Shown: positions 8,571-16,915, numbered from the stretch's first letter. The stretch is DNA of 64,000 bases from Hoeflea sp. BAL378 (GCF_000759435.1 NZ_JRJG01000016.1:53024-117023); one strand, 5' to 3'. A program made the numbers and translations. The notes: generated by a model from the sequence alone, not told the origin.

Positions 8571-8876
8571 ATGGCCAACCGCATCATCGTCTACTGGCGC
8601 GACATTCCAGCCCAGGTGATCATCAAGAAGGGACGGACAACCGCCAAGCGCGAGCTGTCGCTCCGGTTCACCGAAGCCATCGACATGTGCGCCATGCGGA
8701 CAGGTGCTGCCGAGACCGACGACTATCTCGCCGAATGGCGGCGGGCCGATCCGGTGGAGGTTTCCGACGATCTTGAAGCCGAGGCCGATGCGGCCGCGGC
8801 CGAGCTGGAAGCAGCCTATGACAGGGAGCGCCTGGTGGCTCTCGTCAAGGGCGGAGGCAGGGAGAGCCATGGCTGA
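8571..8876 (+). CDS. 'virulence factor' family small protein in C1 operon
   Basis: 101 residues starting after a strong AAGGAGA. It matches a small family carried in databases under the uninformative name 'virulence factor'. Visible features are an N-terminal beta-strand region ('RIIVYWRDIPAQVIIKKG') and an acidic Ala/Glu-rich helix at 60-90. The stop overlaps the start of the next gene by eight bases, so it is the first gene of the reductase operon. The operon context suggests an accessory or assembly role for methylene-THF reductase rather than virulence. Its function is unknown. Confidence 0.75.
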   Translation: MANRIIVYWRDIPAQVIIKKGRTTAKRELSLRFTEAIDMCAMRTGAAETDDYLAEWRRADPVEVSDDLEAEADAAAAELEAAYDRERLVALVKGGGRESHG

Positions 8877-9462
8877 CGAACCGACCAAAGCGACGCAGGC
8901 GAGCCTCAACAAGAAGGCCGCGGCAAAGACGGCCTACAAGCCGTCCGGCGTCTCCGCCACCGGCCGCAACGCGCGCAGTTTCGCCATCCGGCTGTGGTCG
9001 GTGCGGCACTCGCGCCTGCTCGAGTGGTTCTACGCCCACTTCGCCGACCTGTTCCTGCTTCTGCATCCGATGTGGAAGGCGATCGGCTACCAGCGCGCCG
9101 AGGGGCCGGTCAAGTTCATGGAGAAGCACGTCAAGGGCTTCCTGTTCGACTGCCGCATGTGCGGCCAGTGCGTGCTGTCGTCGACCGGCATGTCCTGCCC
9201 GATGAACTGCCCCAAACAGTTGCGCAACGGCCCCTGCGGCGGCGTCCGCGCCAACGGCCATTGCGAGGTCGAGCCCGACATGCCCTGCGTCTGGGTCCAG
9301 GCCTGGTCCGGCGCCCAGCAGATGAACGGCCGCGACATGATCCTCAACGTGCAGAAGCCCGTCGACCAGTCACTGCGCGAGACCTCGTCCTGGCTGAGGG
9401 TTACCGCCGCCGCCGCCGCCAGGCGCGAAGAAGCAACCGCCACACCCGGAGCCCCGCAATGA
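8869..9462 (+). CDS. methylene-THF reductase C-terminal-domain protein, eight-cysteine subunit
   Basis: 197 residues. The centre holds eight cysteines (95, 98, 101, 110, 114, 123, 132, 140) in 'CRMCGQC' and 'PCGG' type motifs. This is the MTHFR C-terminal domain family, related to the MetV zinc/Fe-S subunit of acetogenic reductases. The N-terminal 90 residues are basic and then hydrophobic, and may touch the membrane. The stop overlaps the MetF gene start (ATGA). MetF and MetV form a complex in acetogens, and here they would interconvert methyl-THF and methylene-THF. Oxidation of methyl-THF is the direction needed for demethylation; the electron acceptor is unknown. Confidence 0.85.
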   Translation: MADEPTKATQASLNKKAAAKTAYKPSGVSATGRNARSFAIRLWSVRHSRLLEWFYAHFADLFLLLHPMWKAIGYQRAEGPVKFMEKHVKGFLFDCRMCGQCVLSSTGMSCPMNCPKQLRNGPCGGVRANGHCEVEPDMPCVWVQAWSGAQQMNGRDMILNVQKPVDQSLRETSSWLRVTAAAAARREEATATPGAPQ

Positions 9463-10559
9463 GCCAGGCCGACGCCAATCCGCACGATCCCAGCGCGCCG
9501 CTCGAGCCGTTGCCCGGGCATTCGTCGCACGGACGGCTGGAGCGCATCCTGCGCCGCGGCGAATTCGCCGTCACCGCCGAGCTCAACCCGCCCGACAGCG
9601 CCAATCCGCACGACGTCTACGAGCGCGCGGCGATCTTCGACGGCTGGGTCGACGGCATCAACGCCGTCGACGCCTCCGGCGCCAACGCCCACATGTCCTC
9701 GGTCGGCATCTGCGCGCTGCTCACGCGCATGGGCTATGCGCCAATCATGCAGATTTCCTGCCGCGACAAGAACCGCATCGCCATCCAGGGCGACGTGCTT
9801 GGCGCCTCCGCCATGGGCGTGCAGAACATCCTGTGCCTGACCGGCGACGGCGTGCAGGCGGGCGACCAGCCCGGCGCCAAGCCGGTGTTCGATCTCGACT
9901 GCATGTCGCTCTTGGAAACCATCCGCATCATGCGCGACAATTCCAAGTTCCTGTCGGGCCGCAAGCTCACCAGCCCGCCCACGGTCTTCCTCGGCGCGGC
10001 GATCAACCCCTTCGCCCCGCCCTATGATTTCCGGCCCTTCCGGCTCGCCAAGAAGATCGCCGCCGGCGCCCAGTTCGTCCAGAGCCAGTACTGCTACGAC
10101 GTGCCGATGTTCCAGAAATACATGAGCCAGGTGCGCGACATGGGGCTGCACAAGGAGTGCTTCATCCTCTGCGGCGTCGGCCCGCTGGCCTCGGCGCGCA
10201 CCGCCAAGTGGATGCGCTCCAACGTGCCCGGCGTGCACATTCCCGATGCGATCATCAAGCGCCTGGAAGGCGCCGAGGACCAGAAGAAGGAAGGCAAGCA
10301 GATCTGCATCGACATCATCAACGAGGTCAAGGAGATCGAGGGCGTCGCCGGCATCCACGTCATGGCCTATCGTCAGGAGGAATTCGTTGCCGAGATCGTC
10401 CACGAATCGGGCGTGCTCAAGGGCCGCCGGCCCTGGCGCAAGGAACCCAACCCGGCCGACGAGCTGGTGGCGGCGCGGATGGAGGAAATCCTCGAGCAGC
10501 CCCGGCAATTGCCCCATGAAATGGCCGGCGCCGTGGGTGACTCCGAGGCCGCCGGCTAG
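9459..10559 (+). CDS. methylenetetrahydrofolate reductase, MetF-type
   Basis: 366 residues forming the FAD-binding TIM barrel of MTHFR ('EFAVTAELNPPDS' for the N-terminal strand with the catalytic Glu, 'NILCLTGDG' for the flavin region). It is clearly longer than E. coli MetF, with extra sequence at both ends. It is cotranscribed and translationally coupled with the eight-cysteine partner upstream. In this cluster it most likely runs oxidatively, turning methyl-THF from the corrinoid route into methylene-THF that can feed serine synthesis or formate oxidation. I do not use the symbol metF because a methionine-cycle paralogue probably exists elsewhere. Confidence 0.88.
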   Translation: MSQADANPHDPSAPLEPLPGHSSHGRLERILRRGEFAVTAELNPPDSANPHDVYERAAIFDGWVDGINAVDASGANAHMSSVGICALLTRMGYAPIMQISCRDKNRIAIQGDVLGASAMGVQNILCLTGDGVQAGDQPGAKPVFDLDCMSLLETIRIMRDNSKFLSGRKLTSPPTVFLGAAINPFAPPYDFRPFRLAKKIAAGAQFVQSQYCYDVPMFQKYMSQVRDMGLHKECFILCGVGPLASARTAKWMRSNVPGVHIPDAIIKRLEGAEDQKKEGKQICIDIINEVKEIEGVAGIHVMAYRQEEFVAEIVHESGVLKGRRPWRKEPNPADELVAARMEEILEQPRQLPHEMAGAVGDSEAAG

Positions 10560-10596
10560 CCGCCAAGGCTTGCATCGCCCGCCGAAAATCTATAAC

Positions 10597-10618
10597 GATA
10601 TAAACAACTCTTTATGTC
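10597..10618. promoter_or_regulatory. AT-rich dyad upstream of the methyl-THF methyltransferase gene
   Basis: GATATAAA-N6-TTTATGTC, a 22-base inverted repeat with one mismatch between arms, 19 bp before the ATG of the next gene. It stands out sharply from the GC-rich surroundings. Its shape resembles operators of methionine/SAH-cycle repressors of the ArsR type in alphaproteobacteria. That resemblance is from memory and unverified. Confidence 0.5.
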
Positions 10619-10637
10619 TTCACTGCAAGGATCGAAC

Positions 10638-11597
10638 ATGACCCGCACTATCGTCGCCTCCGCCACCCGCGAAGTCATCATCGGCTTCGATCAGCCCTTC
10701 TGCGTGATCGGCGAACGCATCAACCCGACCGGGCGCAAGAAGCTCGCCGCCGAGATGATCGCCGGAAACTTCGAGACCGTCATCAAGGACGCGCTCGAGC
10801 AGGTCGCCGCCGGCGCCACGATGCTTGACGTCAATGCCGGCGTGACTTCGGTCAACCCGAACGAGACCGAGCCGGGCCTGCTGGTGCAGACCATGGAGAT
10901 CGTGCAGGGCCTGGTCGACATCCCGCTGTCGATCGACAGCTCGGTGACCGCGGCCATCGAGGCGGCGCTGAAGGTCGCCAAGGGCCGGCCGCTGGTCAAT
11001 TCCGTGACCGGCGAGGAAGAAAAGCTCGAGGCCATCCTGCCGCTCTGCAAGAAATACGACGTGCCGGTGGTGGCGATCTCCAACGACGAGACCGGCATTT
11101 CGATGGATCCCGACGTCCGCTTCGCCGTCGCCAAGAAGATCGTCGAGCGCGCCATGGATTACGGCATCAAGCCGCACGACATCGTCGTCGACCCGCTGGT
11201 GATGCCGATCGGCGCGCTCGGCGACGCCGGCCGTCAGGTTTTCGCGCTGCTCTACCGGCTGCGCAACGAACTCAAGGTCAACACCACCTGCGGCCTGTCC
11301 AACGTCTCCTTCGGCCTGCCGCACCGCCACGGCATCAATGCCGGCTTCATCCCCATGGTGATCGGCGCCGGCATGACCTCGGCGATCATGAACCCCTGCC
11401 GTCCGCAGGAAATGGAAGCCGTGCGCGCCGCCAATGTCCTCAATGGCACCGACCCCAACTGCACCAACTGGATCAAGACCTACAAGGACTACCAGCCGCA
11501 TGTGGCGGGCTCCGCCCCCGCGCCGCAGTCCCAGGCCCCCTCGGGCGGCGACAGCCGTCGCCGCGGCGGCCGCGCCGGACGGTCGGGAGCCGCGTGA
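10638..11597 (+). CDS. methyltetrahydrofolate:corrinoid methyltransferase
   Basis: 319 residues with a pterin-binding TIM barrel like MeTr/AcsE and the folate domain of MetH. Signatures are 'CVIGERINPTGRKKL' near residue 25, 'MLDVNAG' near 66 and 'NSVTGEE' near 120. It would take the methyl group from the methylated corrinoid protein and place it on tetrahydrofolate. The last 25 residues form a low-complexity tail with RRRGGR that is not part of the barrel. It lies 78 bp after the reductase genes with its own candidate operator, and 285 bp before the reactivase gene. Confidence 0.9.
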   Translation: MTRTIVASATREVIIGFDQPFCVIGERINPTGRKKLAAEMIAGNFETVIKDALEQVAAGATMLDVNAGVTSVNPNETEPGLLVQTMEIVQGLVDIPLSIDSSVTAAIEAALKVAKGRPLVNSVTGEEEKLEAILPLCKKYDVPVVAISNDETGISMDPDVRFAVAKKIVERAMDYGIKPHDIVVDPLVMPIGALGDAGRQVFALLYRLRNELKVNTTCGLSNVSFGLPHRHGINAGFIPMVIGAGMTSAIMNPCRPQEMEAVRAANVLNGTDPNCTNWIKTYKDYQPHVAGSAPAPQSQAPSGGDSRRRGGRAGRSGAA

Positions 11598-11711
11598 GCC
11601 CTTCATGACCGCCCCTTTCGTCCTGCCATCGGGCAGGTCCGGTGCCATGACTGACCGCATTGTGCTGTTCGCTTCGGAAGTGGCGCATGATTTTGCCCGG
11701 GGCGAAGCCCC

Positions 11712-11880
11712 ACTACCCCCCTCCCCCTTGAGGGGTGGGGGTGGGGGTGGGGGTAGAGGCGACCGCCGAACCAACAATCATTACTCATCCAGTACGGCAC
11801 CCTCCGTCACCCCCACCCGGATCAGCTTCGCTACGCTCGCTTCTCCGACCTCCCCTCAAGGGGGAGGTGAAAGGCCTCTG
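11712..11880. repeat. intergenic repeat with terminal C/G-rich hairpins and a G-quadruplex-type run
   Basis: The 285 bp between the methyltransferase and reactivase genes holds a C-tract then G-tract hairpin near 11715-11753. A matching hairpin lies near 11855-11875 (arms ACCTCCC and GGGAGGT around CTCAAGG). The two ends are similar in inverted orientation, like a small non-autonomous palindromic element. Positions 11732-11753 contain four G-runs of 4-5 bases separated by single T, a strong G-quadruplex pattern on the + strand. A short open frame crosses the element but looks non-coding. Confidence 0.55.
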
Positions 11881-11882
11881 CC

Positions 11883-13922
11883 ATGACCGATCATCTCGTC
11901 CTGTTCATGCCCTCGGGCAAGCGCGGCCGCTTTCCCACCGACACCCCCGTGCTCGACGCCGCGCGGCAGCTCGGCGTGCATGTGGAAAGCGTCTGCGGCG
12001 GCCGCGGCATCTGCGGGCGCTGCCAGGTCGACGTGCAGGAAGGCGTCTTCGCCAAGCACGGCATCACCTCGTCCAACGACCACATCTCGCCCTTCGGCGG
12101 CAACGAGGTCCGCTACGCCGAGAAGCGCGACCTCAAGCCCGGCCGCAGGCTCTCCTGCTCGGCCAAGATCCTCGGCGACCTGGTGATCGACATCCCGCAG
12201 GACGCGGTGGTCAACGCGCAGGTGGTGCGCAAGGATTCCGACGGCCGCGTCATCACCCGTAACCCGGCGATCCACATGTGCTATGTCGAGGTCGAGGAGC
12301 CCGACATGCACAAGCCGCTGGGCGATCTCGACCGGCTGCTGCAATCGATCGAGGCCGACTGGGGCTTCAAGAACCTCGCGATCGACACCTATCTGCTGGG
12401 CCGCGTGCAACAAATCCTGCGCAAGGGCAACTGGACCGTGACCGCCGCCGTGCACGAGCCGGTCCATGGCGGCCAGGCGACGCTGGTGGCGCTCTATCCC
12501 GGCCTCAAGAACGAGGCCTACGGGATCGCCTGCGACATCGGCTCGACCACCATCGCCATGCACCTCTCGTCGCTCCTGTCGGGCCGGACGCTCGCCTCCT
12601 CGGGCACGTCGAACCCGCAGATCCGCTTCGGCGAGGATCTGATGAGCCGCGTCTCCTACGTGATGATGAACCCCGAGGGCCGCGAGGGCATGACCACCGC
12701 CGTGCGCGAGGCGATCAACGGCCTGATCGACAAGGTCTGCAAGGAAGGCGAGATCAGCCGCGCCGACATTCTCGACGCCGTCTTCGTCGGCAACCCGATC
12801 ATGCACCATCTGTTCCTGGGCATCGACCCGACCGAACTCGGCGGCGCGCCCTTCGCGCTCGCGGTCTCCGGCGCGGTCAACATCAAGTCCTCCGACATCG
12901 ACATCCCGCTCAACCCCGGCGCCCGGGTCTACATGCTGCCCTGCATCGCCGGCCATGTCGGCGCGGATGCGGCGGCGGCGACGCTGACCGAAGGCCCGCA
13001 CCGCCAGGACGAGATGATGCTTCTGGTCGATGTCGGCACCAATGCCGAGATCGTGCTCGGCAATTCCATCCGCACGGTGGCCGCCTCCTCGCCCACGGGG
13101 CCTGCCTTCGAGGGCGCCGAGATTTCCTGCGGCCAGCGCGCCGCCCCCGGCGCCATCGAGCGCATCCGCATCGACGCCGAGACCTTCGAGCCGCGCTATC
13201 GGGTGATCGGCATCGAGCCCTGGTCGGACGAGCCGGGCTTCGAGGAGGCGGCCAAGACCGTGGGCGTCACCGGCGTCTGCGGCTCGGGCATCATCGAGAT
13301 CATCGCCGAAATGTATCTGGCCGGCATCATCACCGAGGACGGCGTCATCAATGGCGATCTCGCCGCCCGGAGCCCGCGCATCGTCGGCAATGGCCGCACC
13401 TTCTCCTACCTCCTGCGCGACGGCGAGCAGAAGCTGATGGTGACCCAGACCGATGTTCGCGCCATCCAGCTCGCCAAGGCGGCGCTCTACGCCGGCGTCA
13501 AGCTGCTGATGGACAAGCAGGGCATCGACCATGTCGACCGCATCGGCCTTGCCGGCGCCTTCGGCTCCTTCATCGATCCCAAATACGCGCTCGTGCTGGG
13601 GCTTGTGCCCGATTGCGACCTCGACAAGGTCAAGGCCGTGGGCAACGCGGCCGGCACCGGCGCGCGCATGGCGCTCCTCAACCGCGACCACCGCCGCGAG
13701 ATCGAGGCCACCGTGACCCGCATCGAGAAGATCGAGACGGCGCTCGAGCCGAAGTTCCAGCAGCATTTCGTCAACGCCATGGCCTTCCCCAACAAGGTCG
13801 ACGCCTTCCCGCACCTGAGCCAGGTGGTCAAGCTGCCGGAACGCTCGATGGACACCGACGCCGCCGCCGGCATCGAGCCCGGCGCCGGCCGCCGCCGCGG
13901 CGGACGGAGAAACCGGGACTAG
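11883..13922 (+). CDS. corrinoid-protein reactivating ATPase (RACo/RamA-like, DUF4445)
   Basis: 679 residues. An N-terminal plant-type 2Fe-2S ferredoxin domain has Cys38, 44, 47 and 92 (C-x5-C-x2-C...C). A linker domain (about 100-210) leads to the DUF4445 ASKHA ATPase domain with phosphate loops 'DIGSTTIAMHL' (about 218) and 'DVGTNAEIVLG' (about 381). The family uses ATP to reduce accidentally oxidised Co(II) to Co(I) in corrinoid proteins. This is essential for any MttB-type demethylation, especially in air. The C-terminus ends in an RRRGGR tail like that of the methyl-THF methyltransferase. It is the last gene of the system on this strand. Confidence 0.92.
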   Translation: MTDHLVLFMPSGKRGRFPTDTPVLDAARQLGVHVESVCGGRGICGRCQVDVQEGVFAKHGITSSNDHISPFGGNEVRYAEKRDLKPGRRLSCSAKILGDLVIDIPQDAVVNAQVVRKDSDGRVITRNPAIHMCYVEVEEPDMHKPLGDLDRLLQSIEADWGFKNLAIDTYLLGRVQQILRKGNWTVTAAVHEPVHGGQATLVALYPGLKNEAYGIACDIGSTTIAMHLSSLLSGRTLASSGTSNPQIRFGEDLMSRVSYVMMNPEGREGMTTAVREAINGLIDKVCKEGEISRADILDAVFVGNPIMHHLFLGIDPTELGGAPFALAVSGAVNIKSSDIDIPLNPGARVYMLPCIAGHVGADAAAATLTEGPHRQDEMMLLVDVGTNAEIVLGNSIRTVAASSPTGPAFEGAEISCGQRAAPGAIERIRIDAETFEPRYRVIGIEPWSDEPGFEEAAKTVGVTGVCGSGIIEIIAEMYLAGIITEDGVINGDLAARSPRIVGNGRTFSYLLRDGEQKLMVTQTDVRAIQLAKAALYAGVKLLMDKQGIDHVDRIGLAGAFGSFIDPKYALVLGLVPDCDLDKVKAVGNAAGTGARMALLNRDHRREIEATVTRIEKIETALEPKFQQHFVNAMAFPNKVDAFPHLSQVVKLPERSMDTDAAAGIEPGAGRRRGGRRNRD

Positions 13923-14011
13923 GACGGGGTCATCGGCCGGTAGCCGGCGCCCTCGCGATTGGCGGCCGTCACAAACGCGTGGTGCGGCGGCCGCCCCTCG
14001 GACCCCACGGC

Positions 14012-14122
14012 TCGTCACCCTCGCCCCTGTGGCGAGGGTCTCCAGCAGTCGGCCCAGACATAATTGGACCAGTCTTGAAACCGATGGGCCAGGAGATCCT
14101 CGGGACAAGCCCGAGGAGGACG
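14012..14122. repeat. palindromic intergenic element, copy 1
   Basis: The left end is a hairpin ACCCTCGCC-cctgt-GGCGAGGGT (14017-14039). The right end is a hairpin TCCTCGGG-acaag-CCCGAGGA (14097-14117), with about 57 bp between. A related element with the same loop sequences (cctgt, acaag) lies at 22146-22230. The rest of the 394 bp gap 13923-14316 shows no gene I can support. Confidence 0.65.
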
Positions 14123-14316
14123 GCGCGGCGGAATGAGCGCCGTCAGTCAGGCTCCTGAACGGTGGCGGGGTCCGAACCGCATGACGTGTCCGGATCCGTA
14201 GCGGAGTCCGACCCGGTGGAGCCTGCCGCCCCCGCCCTCTGCCATCGTCGCCTCGGCCTCGCCCCCTGAGCCCGTCCGCCCTTTACCCGAATCGAAGCTG
14301 CGTCTACCCATTTGCC

Positions 14317-15507
14317 ATGCCCCATTTCCTCCGCGCCCCGCTGTTTCTGGTTCTCCTCCTCTGGGCCGCCGGGCTGGGCGCCGCGGCGCAATTTGCCAAG
14401 ATCGTGGTGATCTTCCCCGAGCTGCAGGCGCATTACGGCCAGACCGGCGCCGCCTCGGGCTATCTCGTGTCGCTGATCTCGGTCGTCGGCATGCTGCTCG
14501 GCCTGATCGCCGGCATCATCGCCATCCAGATCGGCGTGCGCCGGCTGCTGCTGTCGGGCCTTGTGCTGGGCGCGGTCATTTCCGCCTGGCAGGCGACCCT
14601 GCCCGGCTTCGGCTGGATGCTGGCGAGCCGGCTCGTCGAAGGCCTGTCGCATCTGGCCATCGTCGTCTCCGCGCCGACGCTGATCGCCGAACTCTCCGGG
14701 CGGCGCTACCAGGGCATGGCGCTCACGCTCTGGGGCAGCTATTTCGGCGTGGCCTTCGCGGCAATCGCCCTGGCGGCCCCCTGGGTCCTCGCCACATTCG
14801 GCCTGCCCGGCCTGCCGGCGATCCATGCCGTCTACATGGCGGCGATCGCGGGCCTGCTCACGCTGGCGCTGCCGGTCATCGACCGGCGCGATGCGCCGCC
14901 CTGGCCGACGCCCGGCGACATCGCCCGGCGGCACCTCGCGGCCTATTCCTCGGCCTTCATCGCGGCGCCCGCGCTCGGCTGGCTGTTCTACACCCTGACC
15001 TTCGTCTCGATGCTCGCCATCCTGCCCTCGACGCTCGATCCGGGGATCCGCGCCTTCGCCACCGCCGCCATGCCGCTTGCGAGCATCGCCTCGTCCATGA
15101 CCATCGGCAATCTGCTGCTCAGATATGTCTCGGCGGTCAGCGTCATCGTCGCGGGCTTCGCCATCGCCATCCTTCTGGTGCTGGCGTTCTGGATCACCGG
15201 TCCCCAGCCCTGGCTGTTCATCGCGCTGTTCGCGGCTCTCGGGCTGGTGCAGGGCGCGACCTTCGCCGCGGTGCCCGAACTCAATGCCGCGTTGCCCGAC
15301 CGGGCGCTCGCCAATGGCGGCATCGCCCAGACCGGCAATCTCGGCAATGCGCTGGGCACGCCGGCGCTGCTGGCCGTCACCGCCGCCGGCTCGGCCGCCG
15401 GCCTGCCGGTGCTGCTCATCGTCTGCTACGCCTCGGCGATCGCCGTGCATCTGGCGATGGCGCGGCGCCGCGCCGCAACGGCGCGCGCGCCAACGCCGCA
15501 GGGCTGA
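14317..15507 (+). CDS. MFS transporter
   Basis: 396 residues with about 12 hydrophobic segments and short loops, the usual size for a 12-helix major facilitator. 'SRLVEGLSHLAIVVSAPTLIAEL' (about 107-130) corresponds to helix 4 and its following loop. It resembles the cyanate/multidrug-type branch. The substrate is unknown. It follows the corrinoid cluster on the same strand after a repeat-filled gap, so it may or may not belong to it; a role in importing a methylated substrate is possible but unsupported. Confidence 0.8.
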   Translation: MPHFLRAPLFLVLLLWAAGLGAAAQFAKIVVIFPELQAHYGQTGAASGYLVSLISVVGMLLGLIAGIIAIQIGVRRLLLSGLVLGAVISAWQATLPGFGWMLASRLVEGLSHLAIVVSAPTLIAELSGRRYQGMALTLWGSYFGVAFAAIALAAPWVLATFGLPGLPAIHAVYMAAIAGLLTLALPVIDRRDAPPWPTPGDIARRHLAAYSSAFIAAPALGWLFYTLTFVSMLAILPSTLDPGIRAFATAAMPLASIASSMTIGNLLLRYVSAVSVIVAGFAIAILLVLAFWITGPQPWLFIALFAALGLVQGATFAAVPELNAALPDRALANGGIAQTGNLGNALGTPALLAVTAAGSAAGLPVLLIVCYASAIAVHLAMARRRAATARAPTPQG

Positions 15508-15520
15508 GCCGGCGCGCGGC

Positions 15521-15886
15521 TCATTCCGGCCAGATATACTTGCCGCGCGCCCAGCCGAGTTCGGCGTCGTTGGTCATCACCTGGCACCAGACATTGGCCT
15601 TCTTCATCTCGGCATAGATGCCTGCCGCGCTGCCGCCGCCGTCGATCCGGAACGAGACATTGGTGACGATGTTCTTGCAGCGCCCGGTCAGGCTGATCGG
15701 CTCGTTGAGTTCATAGACCGCGATGACCTGCGAAGTGGCGCCGGGCCATTTGCGGACGTTGAGCCCGTCATCGGGCGCGATCGCTGTGACGGTGCCGGCG
15801 GTAAACGCCGACGACGAAGCCGGAACCGTGGCGATGGCGACGAGGGCCGCCGCGACGGCCGAGAGCATGCGGATGGATGATGTCAT
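15521..15886 (-). CDS. periplasmic SH3-like domain protein
   Basis: 121 residues with an N-terminal signal peptide (hydrophobic residues 7-25, likely cleavage after 'SSA'). A bacterial SH3 fold follows, signalled by 'GLNVRKWPGATSQVIAVYEL' and the closing 'ELGWARGKYI'. Two Cys (about 70 and 101) may form a disulfide. Such domains often bind cell-wall peptides. It is convergent with the MFS gene, 13 bp from its stop. Confidence 0.75.
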   Translation of the reverse strand: MTSSIRMLSAVAAALVAIATVPASSSAFTAGTVTAIAPDDGLNVRKWPGATSQVIAVYELNEPISLTGRCKNIVTNVSFRIDGGGSAAGIYAEMKKANVWCQVMTNDAELGWARGKYIWPE

Positions 15887-16006
15887 GATCTTCTCTCCCC
15901 TGAAGGCGCCGCTCCACGGGCGCCGATGCCGTGAAGACTAGCCGCCCCTGCCTGAATTCGTCCTGAATCCTCCGTTCACAGGCGGTTCATCGCCGCCGCG
16001 CGCCGC

Positions 16007-16915
16007 TCACTGCGCCTCGAACGATCCGGTCTCGTTGAAATGCTCGAAGCCGGCGCGGAAATGATCGCTGAGCGCCAGCACCTGCGGCGACGGATCGGCC
16101 GCCACCTTGAGCAGAAGATGGTATTTGCCGGGGGCCGGAAGGCCGCAATCCTCGTCCAGGATCTGGATATCCGGCCCGAGGAAGCTCCGTCCCATCGGCG
16201 CGATCGCGAGATCGGCGAGGATCGCCGAGCGCTGCCCCGCCGAATGCGACGTCATGAAGGCAACGCGGTAGGACCGGCCGACCGTCTCGAGCGCCGAGAT
16301 CGCGCTTTCGCGCCAGACGCAGCCCTCGTCCCACATCGACACCGGCAGCGGGTCCATCAGATAGGCCTGCCCTCCCTTCGCGCCGGCCCAGACGATGTCG
16401 TCGGTCATGAGCACCTCGCCGGGCTCCGGCGTCTGGTCGCGCATGCAACTGATGAGCGCGATGTCGATATGGCCCGAGCCGAACCGCTTGAGCAGATTGC
16501 TCGACTGGTCGATCACCACATCCACCACCACGGAGGGATGCGACTTGGCAAACAGCTTGAGCACCGACGGCAGCACCGCCTCGCCGTAGTCCGACGGCGA
16601 GCCGATCCGCACCACCCCCGAGACGTCGGAGGTCACGAACCGCGACACCGTCTCGCGGTTGAGCGCGATCAGCCGCCGCGCATAGCCCAGCAGCACCTCG
16701 CCGTCATGGGTGAGCGACACGTTCCTGGCGTCGCGGTTGAACACCGAGACGCCGAGCTGCTCCTCCAGCCGCTTGATCTGCATGGAGACCGCCGACGGCG
16801 TGCGGAAGATCCGCGCCGCCGCCGCGGTGAAGCTGCCGGTTTCGGCAATGGCGACGAAGCTGCGCAGCACATCGGGGTCCAGCATCATCAGCGGGTGGTT
16901 GAGGGGGGCGTTCAT
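16007..16915 (-). CDS. LysR-type transcriptional regulator
   Basis: 302 residues from the second ATG, which has GGAA eight bases ahead; the ATG at 16930 is the alternative. The winged helix-turn-helix spans about residues 8-65 ('FVAIAETGSFTAAAARIFRTPSAVSMQIKRLEEQLG'), followed by a periplasmic-binding-like effector domain from about 90. It is divergent from a DUF1127 gene. The arrangement resembles the VtlR/LsrB-type regulators of rhizobia and Brucella that control small DUF1127 proteins; that link is inferred. The intergenic region has ATTGA-N9-TCAAT at 16929-16947. Confidence 0.88.
   Translation of the reverse strand: MNAPLNHPLMMLDPDVLRSFVAIAETGSFTAAAARIFRTPSAVSMQIKRLEEQLGVSVFNRDARNVSLTHDGEVLLGYARRLIALNRETVSRFVTSDVSGVVRIGSPSDYGEAVLPSVLKLFAKSHPSVVVDVVIDQSSNLLKRFGSGHIDIALISCMRDQTPEPGEVLMTDDIVWAGAKGGQAYLMDPLPVSMWDEGCVWRESAISALETVGRSYRVAFMTSHSAGQRSAILADLAIAPMGRSFLGPDIQILDEDCGLPAPGKYHLLLKVAADPSPQVLALSDHFRAGFEHFNETGSFEAQ

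Noticed and set aside
11605..11886. small + strand gene between the methyltransferase and reactivase genes
   Set aside because: The frame runs through the C/G-rich repeat and codes low-complexity Gly and Pro; no ribosome site and no conserved motif.
11856..14108. 750-codon minus-strand frame
   Set aside because: Antisense of the reactivase gene, whose ferredoxin cysteines and ATPase motifs are unmistakable.
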